Below, piece after piece: positions 1-10,418 of a stretch of DNA of 20,698 nt. A program made the translations under genes and the position numbers. The stretch's first letter is position 1. Each line of letters begins with the position of its first letter. Source of the DNA: Larix sibirica (lineage: Eukaryota; Streptophyta; Pinopsida; Pinales; Pinaceae). The notes below the pieces were generated by a model that searched no databases, was not told the origin of the DNA, and saw only the letters and a list, made by a program, of their open reading frames with translations. The DNA lies in contig NWUY0300018428.1 in assembly GCA_004151065.3 (NCBI GenBank), forward strand, positions 24,774 to 45,471. The letters are read 5' to 3'.

Positions 1-580
1 ATTATATGCATAGATACTCACAACTTGTTTTGTTAAGTGGAAATTTTAGATTGTAGGTATATTTTTTTTTATATATGTAAATGAGTGTAGGGTCCATAAA
101 TGAAGACTAGATGTTACCACATGCAAAGGGAAAACATTATGAGAATTATCTTATACTTGTGAAATATGATTTATGTATGAAAAAAATTTCAAAAATTTAT
201 GATTAAAATTATTATGAGTATATCTCATTATAACAATATGTGTATAATACAGGAGATATTATATTCTTGTGAGTACAACGATGCTTTATTAAATCTTGAA
301 ATCAAAGGGGAGAATGATATTATAATGACATCGGAACCCTATGAAATGCCTTGATCGTCATGATCTAGGTTGTATTAAATGTTGCTAGTGGGACAACCTG
401 GCAGTAAGACTATGTAAGTTTGCACTCTTCTTGTGCAAGAAAGCCTGAGAAAATGATGGATCGCCCAAGGGACTATTTAGAAAAGAAGGGGATTCCTGAT
501 CTTGGATGGTGAATGGATGCAAGGAAGAATCAACTTGAATTAATATATTGTGAGAGATTCATTACTTATACTAGGTAGGA

Positions 581-1772
581 GAAAGAAGGCATTACACACA
601 CACACACGAATATAGTGAGATAAATATTCTCGGTGGTAGCCGTATGGAGAATATATATGTTCATATAGATAAGTATTGGGTTAATTTGCATGACTTATAT
701 TCTTGTGTTATGAACATATATGCTTTGAATATGAAACTTGAATTCTTCTGAAAAAGGTATGTGTTTCTTATAATGGTTGTGATATCCAGGTTTTCCTTTG
801 CTACTTGTTATAGGCATATGCTAAAATCCTAGAGGCCTTGGAGATTTTCCAAGGTAGTACAAAGGAATGATTAATATTCTTGTCCAAGATAGACATCAAC
901 AAGACAAATTGGCCTTGAAGAAAAATGTATTACATGTCCAGCTGAAGATAAAGGCATGGAACCGTGTTGAAATGAAAACAACATTGAGGACAATGTTATT
1001 CCAAGGGGAAGGAGAATTTAATACCTTGGTTTCAACCAGCTTATTTTGTAATTATATTTTTATTTATTATATTTTTCTTAACACCACGAGGTAGATGCCA
1101 TGGTGATTATGAACACTAACAAACATGATCATTGTAATATTGATGAAAGGTTACAAGGCTAACTAATCAAGAGGACACCAATGGGGCTATGAGTTCAATA
1201 AAGGGGAAAGTAAGGGGATAGAGGGGAAAGTAAGGGGGTCCAATGGGAAATGACATATGCCTTATGGTGATGCTTCACCCTACCCAAAGCATCATTTATT
1301 CGATTGTCCTACTTCCATTTATCCTTAAGTTTGTGCTAAATTGTTAGCCTAATTATGTGAAAGGGAAAATACAAATAATATGACAACATAGTAATCCTAT
1401 GCAAAAGTTCATAACTCCTATTTCATATTAACTACACCATCTTTTTAGGGAACCAAGAATGGGGTGGAGGAAGACTCCCCCATCACATTCATTCTCTCAT
1501 TGATGAATGAGAAATTTGAATGGGAAGATTAAAACTTGGAAAAGAAGAGAGTTCTTGGAGAGAAAAGAAGGGTTTGAAGGAAGAAAAATCAACCCAATTC
1601 TCATATGAACCATGGATACATGAAAGCAAGGCTTCTAGATAATATTACACACCATTGTAGAGCAACTAGATACCATTTCAAATCCATAAATTGTTTTTCC
1701 ATGTTAGGTTGTCTAAAGAACCATCAAATCCATGTCTAAGAAGCTTCACAATACTAGAAATGAAACTTGGAA
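581..1772. other. 1.2-kb segment present only in the left LTR copy
   Basis: Homology to the right copy is lost after about 580 and resumes at about 1773, matching the junction near 9666-9672. The segment is flanked by the hexamer gtagga (575-580 and 1773-1778); the right copy has a single gtagg-like site. This fits either an insertion with a 6-bp target duplication or a deletion in the right copy between short direct repeats. The segment lacks TG...CA ends. It has an (AC)7 microsatellite at 594-607, G-rich purine tracts at about 1197-1240 and no convincing coding sequence. A short stretch near 985-1018 faintly resembles the 3' end of a gypsy pol gene, but that is too weak to call. Confidence 0.5.
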
Positions 1773-2091
1773 GTAGGAAATGTTTGGGCTTACACTGGCC
1801 ATATTGAAGATAACTGAGAGTAAGGGAATGCATGAGAGACTGAAGAGAAGATATGATGACTTATTTTGTTGTATGGAGTAAGGGATGAGTACTAAGAGTT
1901 GTGCTAGCTAAGAAGTTGAACAAAGAACTACTAGAGACTTGCTTAGTTGATATATTGGAAGCCTTGGTGAAAAGAAAAAGGGTTTTGGAAACCTTGCAAA
2001 TCTTCTTTGCTTTGGTGGTATTATAGGCTAGCACGGGGGTGGAATTCTATAGTGGAATAGCCTATGGTTGGGAGGAAAATAGTATCCCCAT

Positions 2092-2253
2092 AGTCAGTTT
2101 CCTTGGAGCTTCATCTTGGAAAAGACAAGTGTACTCTTTCTTACTAGTCAATTTCCTTGGAGCTTCATCTTGGAAAAGATAAGTGTACTCTTTCTTACTA
2201 GTCAGTTGCCTTGGAGCTTCATCTTGGAAAAGATAAGTGTACTCTTTCTTACT
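2092..2253. repeat. 54-bp minisatellite, three units, in the left LTR
   Basis: Three head-to-tail units of exactly 54 bp lie at 2092-2145, 2146-2199 and 2200-2253. Each starts agtca or agtcag and ends ctttcttact, with only a few differences. Because 54 is a multiple of three, the minus strand shows an open frame with an 18-residue repeat; this is a by-product, since the right LTR has one unit and no matching frame. The expansion therefore followed separation of the two copies, or the right copy contracted. Confidence 0.9.
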
Positions 2254-2620
2254 TTTTATTTTTGAATTCAATGTTGTAGAAGGATGAGTATATGATATCA
2301 TTATCATGGTATTTTGAATGAAAAATTCATTTAGATGATGTATCCTTTATTTGATTAAGTCATCTACAAATCATGTAAGGCTAAGTGTTGTAATTTATTG
2401 CATGACAAATGTTTGACAAAAGAGGGAAAGGTTTCCTTGTCCCGTTATTATTGATAAATGGGTGCTACGAATGAACTAAAACTTGTAAAAACTTAGTGAA
2501 TGTTTTTGGAATGGATTAGTAGCACATAAAAATTGAATTACGCATCCCTGATAAGTGGTTCAAAGTGAAATAATCCCTATAGATTTAAAAATAGGGAAAT
2601 TCTTGAGTTTTCGACATTGC

Positions 2621-2982
2621 AGGAATGCGTAAAACACTTGTACATATTTATCTATATCTCACAAAATATCAAATGGGTAGGTGTGAAATTTTTTGTGATG
2701 GTTCTAAACACACTTTGTAACATTCTCACCAAAATCTCAAATATGCATATTGCCATTTGCAATATAATAACTTTGTGCCATGGACCTTTTTGTTTGTAAT
2801 ACTGTAAGAATGCACATAACACCCTGGAAATTTTGATATATATCTCCAATTGTACGAAGTGGCTAGTTGTACATTTGTGTACATAGGATCTAGACATCCA
2901 TGTTAAAATGCTCCCCAAAAGTCCTAGATACCCATGTTTCCATTTGTGAGATAGTAACTTTTTAACATGGGCATTTTCCTCT
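2621..2982. repeat. 185-bp diverged tandem pair in the left LTR
   Basis: Unit 1 (from 2621, aggaatgc) and unit 2 (from 2806, aagaatgc) align along their length. Shared blocks include a ggtag/gctag tract, a tgct-or-ttct c-cca-aaa tract, a gccatttg/tccatttg stretch followed by a taactttg/taacttttt stretch, and a purine-poor end. The same pair with the same 185-bp period occurs in the right LTR, so the duplication predates the divergence of the two LTR copies. Confidence 0.7.
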
Positions 2983-3035
2983 AAGCCAAGGATGGGTGTT
3001 GTATGGAGTAAATAGGGTGGGAAACCAAGAGAAAG

Positions 3036-3223
3036 CCACAAAGTGTTTAAAAAAATGCCACTCCCATTTTATTTTGTTTGAGTTTTTCCACAAAGTGTTT
3101 GGAAAAATGTCTCTACCATTTGTCTTTGTTTGAGGTTGTCCACAAAGTGTTTGACAAAATGTCTCTACCATTTTCCTTTGTTTGAGGTTTCCCACAAAGT
3201 GTTTGAAAAAATGTCTCTACCAC
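3036..3223. repeat. 52-bp minisatellite, 3.6 units, in the left LTR
   Basis: Units of 52 bp start at ccacaaagtgttt: 3036-3087, 3088-3139, 3140-3191, and a partial unit at 3192-3223. The right LTR has 4.6 units of the same sequence. The length is not a multiple of three, so minus-strand open frames that cross it are chance. Confidence 0.9.
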
Positions 3224-4147
3224 GCAATTCAAAGATGAATAGAAGCCCATTAAATGATGTTCCATTTACTCTAAAATGTGTCATATATCCTATTGTATTA
3301 ATGTCTTGAAGAAATCTTACCCACAACTCTTTTCTTATACACATATGCATGTATAACTGTTAGATATAACCCTTTGTTCACAGCCAATGAATGCTTGTGT
3401 TGAGTGATTGTATAATGCCAAGATTAATTTCGGTTAAAGCCACACTTACATTTTGCAATAGTGAATAGATTTAATGGTTTTATCTTGTTGGGAAGTGGAC
3501 AACAGTGTTGGGGCATGTTTTCTTTTGTCAAATTAAATTCAGTTTTAATTCCATGCATAGGAATTCATGTAGTTGGTGAATGAGATCATGTCGGCTTATG
3601 ATAGTGAATAGAAAGAAGTATATCATGGATTGTTGGTTCATGTAAATGAACATGTGTGTTATATAGATATCTATAATGGCTTGAAAATTGCTTGCAAATC
3701 CAACATTGCTATATGCTATGGTGCCTTGAAGTAGTGTGGAATGTGCAAAGTTCTTATTGGTTAACATTAATGCAAACATTAGGTTGTTCAAAACTGCCAA
3801 CATGCATGGTGGGGATTATATTTAAACTAATTGTTGTTGGCATTCATGCCAATCATAACTACAAGATTGGTATCAAATATTTTAACTCAGCTGGCATCTT
3901 AAACCATTTTATATAAAGAAACACCAAGCTATAGCGTGTCATGTTGGTATACCATATGCTCTCCAAAAATGAATTCAATCTAAACCATGTCTCTAAAGAT
4001 ATAATATGGTATCCTTCCACTTTGATTGCAAATATATATGTACCAAGAAAGAAACATTTTAATTCTAAGTCTAAAATAAAACATAATGGAGAGATACATG
4101 AGATTTAGTATTTGTTTATTTTTAAATTTAACTAAAACTATAGAAAT

Positions 4148-4353
4148 CCCCGAGGGGTAGCTCAGTTGGTTGGTGCTTCTGAGTCCAATACCATAGTAGT
4201 CAAGGTCATAGGTTCAATTCTCTAGCTCCTTTGGCTTTAGGCTCCCGAACCTGGATCTTACAGGGTGAGGCCCCTTCGGGTGCCCTCCCTAAGAATTATT
4301 ACAGTGGATGTAGCGATCCCTCTATCTTCCGGGGTTGTGAACCATATTAAAAG
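4148..4353 (+). mobile_element. tRNA-derived SINE inserted in the left LTR
   Basis: This is a 206-bp insertion relative to the right LTR, whose empty site is at about 11983-12000. The head is tRNA-like with a good RNA polymerase III box A and box B. The body is GC-richer than its surroundings and includes a ggccccttcgggtgcc-type stretch, and it ends near ggggttgtgaacc. Flanks aactaaaactatagaaat (4130-4147) and aactaaaattgcagagaa (4354-4371) agree at 13 of 18 positions and look like an aged target-site duplication; the empty site reads aactaaaactacaaagaa. SINEs encode no protein and depend on LINE machinery to move. It cannot be a working tRNA gene: the A-to-B spacing is longer than in a tRNA and there is no acceptor-stem closure. 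I do not assign a named SINE family. Confidence 0.85.
4158..4221 (+). promoter_or_regulatory. Internal RNA polymerase III promoter of the SINE (box A and box B)
   Basis: Box A is tagctcagttgg at 4158-4169, a full match to the consensus TRGYNNARNNGG. Box B is ggttcaattct at 4211-4221, close to GGTTCGANNCC. Starts are 53 bp apart, compared with about 44 in most tRNA genes, which is common for SINE heads. The CpG normally present in box B has become CpA, consistent with age. Confidence 0.8.
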
Positions 4354-4640
4354 AACTAAAATTGCAGAGAAGGCTATGACTAAATTGCTATTACTCACCC
4401 GAACAAAGCATAAGACTACCATTCATAATAGACACTACAGATAGTCACAATCATAATAAGGTAATCATTATATAGAAATCAATTTCAAGGGTCATGCTCT
4501 GATTATATAGTTATATGAATTGATATTTTAAAGTGTTTTTGTTTTAGTTTACATTAATTTATTATTATATCAAATATGGTCTACGAGACTAAAATATATT
4601 AGGAGCTAAATGAATGAAGTAGAAGAGGTATCTTACAAAT

Positions 4641-4658
4641 TGGTTTCAAATCAAGGTT
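4641..4658 (+). promoter_or_regulatory. Degenerate primer-binding site (initiator-Met tRNA type) of the LARD-like element
   Basis: The sequence tggtttcaaatcaaggtt matches the complement of the plant initiator-Met tRNA 3' end (TGGTATCAGAGCCAGGTT) at 14 of 18 positions. It begins three bases after the terminal CA of the left LTR, the expected place. The same tRNA primes the copia element at 14344. The right copy shows unrelated sequence here (12256 onward), as expected beyond a 3' LTR. The mismatches leave room for chance; the position is the stronger argument. Confidence 0.5.
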
Positions 4659-4732
4659 GCAACACTAAGGGCTGTATGGGCTCAATGAAAGTAAATGGCA
4701 GTGTTTTCGGTACTAAGTTAAAGTAATGTATA

Positions 4733-4902
4733 TGTCATATTTGATACAAAGAGAATAGTTTCTTTATCCATACTAAAAATTGTATGGGATTCTTGTGTTG
4801 AGTTATGTGATGAATCATGTCATGTTTGATACAAAGAGACTAGTTATTTCTTCCATACTCAAAATTGTATGGGATTGATGTGTTGAGTTGTGTAATGAAT
4901 TG
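4733..4902. repeat. 85-bp tandem duplication in the internal domain
   Basis: Units 4733-4817 and 4818-4902 share tgtcat-tttgatacaaagaga, ccatact-aaaattgtatggga and tgtgttgagtt, with scattered substitutions. The repeat is AT-rich, non-coding and of unknown role. Confidence 0.8.
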
Positions 4903-7395
4903 AAGAATGATTTGTTATCATTGTGAAAATGTATAAATGTTGATGCAAGTGTTTACATTTGATCATGCAATGATATTGCCATTAAAAATTAATGATGTCC
5001 ACCCTTTCAAAGCTCTAGAATGTTTGAATGTTATGCATTATTGTTTGTTAATATTGGTGGCTTGTTGAGTGATGGTTATTCACCTAGAAATATAAGAACT
5101 TTAATTATTGATGTATTTATCCTTATGCGGTATGTATGTTGTTTAAATGCACATGCTTAAAAGAATTGAACTTGTATTTGGGATGGTCATCCTTAAAATA
5201 TAAGATACCTTTCACCTATAGTTTTGTAGATGGATTATCAAATGAAATGGTCTTATGATTGTTATGAAAGAGTTTAATCGATGTTGAAATAGTCGTCTTT
5301 GGTGGTATATTGGTATTTCTAATGAGACTTAGTATTAACATCATTGAGGGTGATATATGCATTGAAGTGAGTAACTTTCTTATGTACTTGAATACATAGT
5401 TCTCTTATTCTTGTATTTTTGTAGATTGAAGTTACTACTCATGGAGAGGAATGTATATATCTATTAATTTGAATGCATGTCTAATATGAATGCATGGATG
5501 GGTATAACTAGGAAACAAGAAATTGTACTTTATATGTTTTGGGTAGTGTCGTAGTTACATAGTTGTCTTCATATTGAAGGTTATGTTATGTTGTATTTGG
5601 AATGCAAGCTTTGAGAGGAGTGTATGCCACACTTCGGAATAAGAAAGTATGAAATTCTCATATAGACAATGAAAAAGAGTGTTATGTATGACATAATATA
5701 GGCATATTTTTTCTTACTTTGGAGTCCCATATGAAAGATAGAAAATTACTTTTATTATGCCTTTAACACTTGTCATGTGGATGATTGGGGATTTCCCTAC
5801 AACATGTCGAACTTAAATTTAAGTTGAAGTTGTATGAATTGTTGATAAATATTTACAAGAATAACTTAAGGTGTCAATCTTGATTGATCCTTTGTGTGAG
5901 ATAGGAGACTGATGTGTGAATTGACTTACCTTGACAATATTCCATTATTGCATATAAATTACCTTGGTTATTGGCTCTAGTTGAAAGGTGGAAGAGTACC
6001 ATAATTCAAGTGACATTATGCCATTAGACCTTGGATTGGGTAGATGTTTTATTTAGAAAGTGTTGCTATGAAACCAATGATATTTGTGATTCTATTGAGT
6101 GAGACAACTATATGGAAAAACAATTCTAAATTTAGGCAATGGAAGAAAGCCCATGAGAAGAGTGAGATCATTGCTGGCTAGTTAAAAGCTAAGTATTATG
6201 ATAATGCTTTATCAAATTTGAATTTTATTGTAATGAGAGAGAGTTGAAAGTGAATTTGATTTATTTTGATTCATTGAATTTGCTTGATGGTGAATATTTA
6301 ATAAATCTTATTTGCAAATAATTGTTACGATGAATATACTTCACTAGTTGAATTTTTTGAGCTATCCTTTTGGTTTTGGTATGCTAATTGCATCAAATAA
6401 GGAAACCAAGTAATAGAGGCTACAGATTATGATTCCATGCATATTGAAAAGGGGGCCATAGAAGGCTTAAATAATCCATGCTTGAATCTAGACCACTTGG
6501 TAGGTAAGACCAACTAGTAAGAGTCCAAGTGGAGCTTGGATAAAAATTATTTAATGGAATGCATAAGAATTCTAGAGTTTGATGAGGCTTAAAGGTAGCT
6601 CTAAGAGAGAAAATTCCAAGTTGGGCTTGGCTAAAATTTTTCAAAGAAACTAAAGTAACAATTCTCAGAAAGAATAGAATGCAATGGAAGCTCAAGGAAT
6701 CGAAGAAAGATACAAGATTCCAAGAGTTGGTTATAGTAGTAAATGAATGTGACCAACAACACAAATAAAGAAATGAGGGAGTTTTAAATAACATGTATAG
6801 ATTATGTGTATGAACTAAGATTTACTACTTGGGTGAGAATATCACAACTAATGATGTATAGTTTGATTGGAAGATATGCCACGGATTAGATTAATTATGT
6901 TGTGGAATTCTAGGATATGTAAAGGATTTCGAAGGGAGAATTCATTTACTTCTATTTTACTTTTATATTATATTTCTCTAGCTTGAGAAAACTACTATCT
7001 ATGAATAGTTAAGGCATGGGAAATGTTAATAAATACAAGACAGTAAAATTGTTGCAATACATTTGCACTAATATACGTATAGAGAAATACTATATGGTAA
7101 AGTGCATATAGATATGCATGGGAATATATAATGTTGTGTATTAAGTAAGAGTGGTTTATGTGGTATGACGTGTTGCTTTCCAGATTACTTGTAGAATCCA
7201 CAGTATACATTTTCAATTGTCGGTGTTTCAAATATGAATCTGGATCCATCATCAAGACAAAGAGTCGATGGGAGAGCAAGCAGATTAAACGTATAAATAC
7301 CAAACAAGCCAACTTTGAAATAAATAATTTAAAGCATTCAAATATTAATACCATTATTTAATTAATTAATGAGGGCAATTAATCATTATTTTAGG

Positions 7396-7446
7396 GTTTT
7401 AAACTAATTAATTAGAGTAACTAGTTATTACTCTAATTAATAAAAC
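7396..7446. other. Hairpin 1 (14-bp perfect stem plus 5 bp outside a bulge)
   Basis: Arms 7407-7420 (attaattagagtaa) and 7428-7441 (ttactctaattaat) are exact reverse complements around the 7-base loop ctagtta. Beyond a 6-base bulge (7401-7406) another five pairs form (gtttt 7396-7400 with aaaac 7442-7446). The inner stem differs from hairpin 2 only at one base pair. Confidence 0.75.
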
Positions 7447-7601
7447 AAAAACATTAGAATAATTAGGTAATATAAAATTATTAAAATAATTAAAGGTTAA
7501 AGGAATTAAAACGAAAATATTTGCTATAAGAGATGATTAAGAATAACAAACATTTAATATAAAATATCAACCTTTATAAGGGCAATTAATCATTAGTCTA
7601 G

Positions 7602-7654
7602 GGTTTTAGAGTAATTAATTAGACTAACTAGTGATTAGTCTAATTAATAAAACC
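7602..7654. other. Hairpin 2 (14-bp perfect stem plus 6 bp outside a bulge)
   Basis: Arms 7614-7627 (attaattagactaa) and 7635-7648 (ttagtctaattaat) are exact reverse complements around the loop ctagtga. A 6-base bulge (7608-7613) again separates an outer stem of ggtttt (7602-7607) with aaaacc (7649-7654). Compared with hairpin 1, the pair G7417-C7431 is replaced by C7624-G7638, so both arms changed together. Confidence 0.75.
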
Positions 7655-8508
7655 AAAACATTTGACTAATTAATTACTATAAAAAAATTAAAGCTTTATG
7701 AGTTAAGACTAAAAATATTTGTTATAAAGGATGATTAAGAATACAAGGGAGTAATTTTAAGGATATAGAGGACAATAACATATGGATAAGAATGGTTTGT
7801 TGTTATATGTAATAAGTATGGTGCGATAACTTATGAGGCGGCTAACTTATGTATAACCAAGGATGGTTGAGGACATGGTTGAATTTGTTGATGATGCAAC
7901 TACCTATGGAAGCCGACTTCATGAAAATGATAATGACAAGATGATGCTTGTCAAGAGGTTGATGAAAGGATCATGTGACTTTTCATGAGTTATTAGTTGA
8001 TCAGTTAATATCAAGAATGTTGATGGAAACCATATAGGTATGAATTTTTTTAATTTCAATATAAAATGTGACCTGAAAGGAATTGGGTAAGAATTCATTT
8101 AATCATGCTTTGATACCTTAATATGATATGTTTATGATGACATTTGAATTCATGCATTTGATTGATGCTTGACTCATGGGGTATGATAAAGGCAAGAAAA
8201 TTTGTGTATGTCAAGATTATTAGTATCGTATTGATGAATTCATCAATTAGTATATCATGATTGAGTTGGTTAAGAGTAGTAACTAGAGTGGAGTTTTTAT
8301 GTTCGTGTTATTAAATTGCATTCCATGTGAAATTGAATGCTATATGAGACAACCATGTATGAGACTATAGTGTGTTGGACTTGGGAAAGGCTATATCACT
8401 ACACAAGTATACAACAGTCTCCTTACTTGTAATCGATGTCTTGGACAATAACAATTTCCAACACTAAAGAACACTAAAGGATTATATTCTTAGTGTTGTG
8501 TTTGGGTT

Positions 8509-8519
8509 GAAGGGAAAAG
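8509..8519 (+). promoter_or_regulatory. Candidate polypurine tract before the right LTR
   Basis: The eleven-purine run gaagggaaaag is followed at once by tgtctag, so it could prime plus-strand synthesis next to an LTR starting with TG at 8520. The matching LTR start in the left copy lies outside the window, so the boundary cannot be confirmed. Short purine runs are common by chance. Confidence 0.2.
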
Positions 8520-9991
8520 TGTCTAGATGGTCAAACACGTAACTGGGAGGTGGCTAGATGATGTCTTGATGTGTTGGTCAAGTCCTACAACTTGCCTTGG
8601 TAAAACATATAAGTTTGGAATACGTTATTTTCAACTCAATGTGAGGTTTCATTGAGTGAAAATGCATAGTTAAACTATGAAATCATACAAATAATAATTC
8701 TACATTTATGAATTCTAGTACATATGATTAATTCATTTGGGCGGATGCATGCTTGTATGGAAAATATATTCTTATGATTGAATGTCATGGAAGGGATCCC
8801 GAGGAGCTATTGATATGTCAAAGGAGTGTATGAGTGATAAAAAGTAAAAATAATTTTAATCACCCCACAAGGCAATATGTTATTAACTAATAATCAATTA
8901 TAGAATGTGATTCTCGTGAAGAGTGTTAATGTGTAACCATGAGTATTGACACAGTGTTGATAATGCAATTGTATTATGCAATGATTATTATTCTACTAGT
9001 GAATACATATATATTGAATGCATTTCATTGCATTTGAGATATTGATATGTGACAATGGTTGAATTAGTTATGTGTTATAATTCTTAGATTACTTCATGAT
9101 CTATTGTAATGTTGCAATGAAAGGATTATATGGATGGATGCTAACAGTTTTCTTGGTTGACTAGAAAGTAGGTAGATTTTTTTTGGATATGGCAATGAGT
9201 ATAAGTCCATATGAAGACTAGATGATATCTCATGCAAAAGCCAAAATTCATGAGAAGGATCTCAAACTTGTGAAATTTGGTTTTTGTATGAAATAGATTT
9301 GAAAAAGAAAAAAAAATATTGAAATTATTTGATGATATCTCGTGGTAATGGTAATTGTATAATACAAGTGAGATGATGGATGTATCTAGTGAGGGAAAAT
9401 GGTCGTTACTTAAAGTTGCAAGCAAAATGGGAGAATGCTACTATAATGAAACTAAGACCCTATGATATGTCTTGATTAACATGATCTATGTTATATTAGA
9501 GGTTTCCAAGGGGATTCACTTGCAATAAGACTCTATAAGTATGCATTCTTCCTATGCAAGAAAGCCTTGGAAAATTATTTATTCTCGAGAAATTGTTTAG
9601 TAGAGAAGGGAATGCTTGAGCCTAGAGGAAGAGGAAAGTTGAATAAATCTATTGTGAAGAGATTCATAAGTAGGTAGTGTCTTGGGCTCACAATGGACAT
9701 ATTGAAGAGCACTGAGATGAAGGACATGACTGAGGAACTAAAGAGTAGAGAAATGATTACTTCTTATGTTTTATGAAGTAAGGGATGAGTGACAATATTT
9801 GTGCTAGTTCATAGGTTGAACAAAGAATCAATAGAGACTTGCTTGGTTGGTATATTGGAAACCTTTATGAAAAGAGGAGGGGTTTTAGAAATATTGCCAA
9901 CCTTGTTTTCCCTAGTGGTGTCATATCCTAGCACAAGGGTGGAATTATAGAGTGGAATAGCCTATGGTTGAAAGAAAAACATCCCCCCCAT

Positions 9992-10045
9992 AGTCAATTA
10001 CCTTGAAGCTTCATCTTGGAAAAAATAAGTGTACTCTTTCTTACT
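9992..10045. repeat. Single 54-bp unit in the right LTR
   Basis: This is one copy of the unit present three times at 2092-2253, with the same start (agtcaatta) and end (ctttcttact). The flanking sequence is homologous on both sides, so the locus is the same and only the unit number differs. Confidence 0.85.
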
Positions 10046-10418
10046 TTTTATTCATGAATTCAATATTGTAGAATGATAGGTACATGGTATAATTATCATG
10101 GTATTTTGAATGTGAATTTCCTGTAGATAATGTCTCATTTATTTTATTAGGTCCTGTGCAAATCATGTATGCAAAAGTGTTGTAATTTCTCGCATGACAA
10201 TTGTTTGACAAAAGAACTAAGGGAAACATTTTTTTGTCCCATTATGATTGATAAATGAGTGCTACAAACTAACTAAAACTTGTACAAACTTAATGAATGT
10301 TTTTGGAATGAATTCATAGATTTATAAAAATTGCATTACTCTACCCCAACAAGTGGTTCAAAGTTAAAGAATCCGTGTATCTTTAAAAATGACAAAATTC
10401 TTGAGTTTTCAACAATGT

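Larger units (their letters stand above)
1..4637 (+). mobile_element. Left giant LTR of a LARD-like non-coding retrotransposon (5' end outside window)
   Basis: This block is repeated in direct orientation at about 9124-12255. In a counted 81-bp stretch (3481-3561 against 11327-11407) 69 bases match, about 85 %. The homology runs from the first base of the window to a terminal CA at 4636-4637 and then stops. Three bases later comes a primer-binding-site-like sequence, as expected at the inner edge of a 5' LTR. No open frame is conserved between the copies, so the block looks non-coding. It contains a 1.2-kb stretch missing from the right copy, a 54-bp minisatellite, a 185-bp tandem pair, a 52-bp minisatellite and a SINE. 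LARDs known from cereals have LTRs of roughly 4.5 kb, so the size fits. The main alternative is a plain segmental duplication; the CA and primer site favour an LTR. Confidence 0.6.
7371..7745. repeat. 207-bp tandem duplication containing hairpins
   Basis: Unit 1 (7371-7577) and unit 2 (7578 to about 7745, shorter at its 3' end) both start with agggcaattaatcatta. Both contain a perfect inverted repeat, a run close to aaaa-atatttg-tataa, and gatgattaagaata near the end. They are strongly AT-rich with no coding potential. Confidence 0.85.
4638..8519 (+). other. Non-coding internal domain of the LARD-like element (3' limit uncertain)
   Basis: Between the two LTR copies is a stretch with no gag, protease, integrase or reverse transcriptase motif that I can find on either strand; the open frames are short and unlike known families. 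LARDs typically have a non-coding internal domain of about 3.5 kb between long LTRs, so this fits. The limit at 8519 rests on a candidate polypurine tract and could lie anywhere up to about 9124. Visible content is an 85-bp tandem pair (4733-4902), a 207-bp tandem pair with hairpins (7371-7745) and a TATA-like TATAAATA at 7292-7299. A severely decayed coding retroelement is the alternative. Confidence 0.4.

Noticed and set aside
594-607. (AC)7 microsatellite
   Set aside because: Real but short and ordinary; noted only within the 581-1772 entry.
867-1094. Possible gypsy pol terminus and polypurine tract (ending near 985-1018)
   Set aside because: Only a short suggestive stretch around gaggacaatgttattcc and aaggggaagg; no integrase or chromodomain motif upstream.
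2062-2307. Minus-strand frame with an 18-residue triple repeat
   Set aside because: It is a by-product of the 54-bp minisatellite; the right LTR has one unit and no corresponding frame.
2652-3195. Minus-strand frames over the 185-bp and 52-bp repeats (also 10696-10941)
   Set aside because: They shift frame between repeat units and are not conserved between the two LTR copies.
4148-4221. Functional tRNA gene
   Set aside because: Box A and box B are present, but the spacing is too long, no acceptor stem closes and the sequence continues as a SINE body.
7158-7361. Frame with TATAAATA at 7292 as a possible gene or promoter
   Set aside because: The protein resembles nothing known, and the TATA-like site has no open frame of note downstream.
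8460-8497. Small inverted repeat aacactaaagaa / ttcttagtgtt
   Set aside because: Eleven pairs with one bulged base and no second copy or context; chance in AT-rich DNA cannot be excluded.
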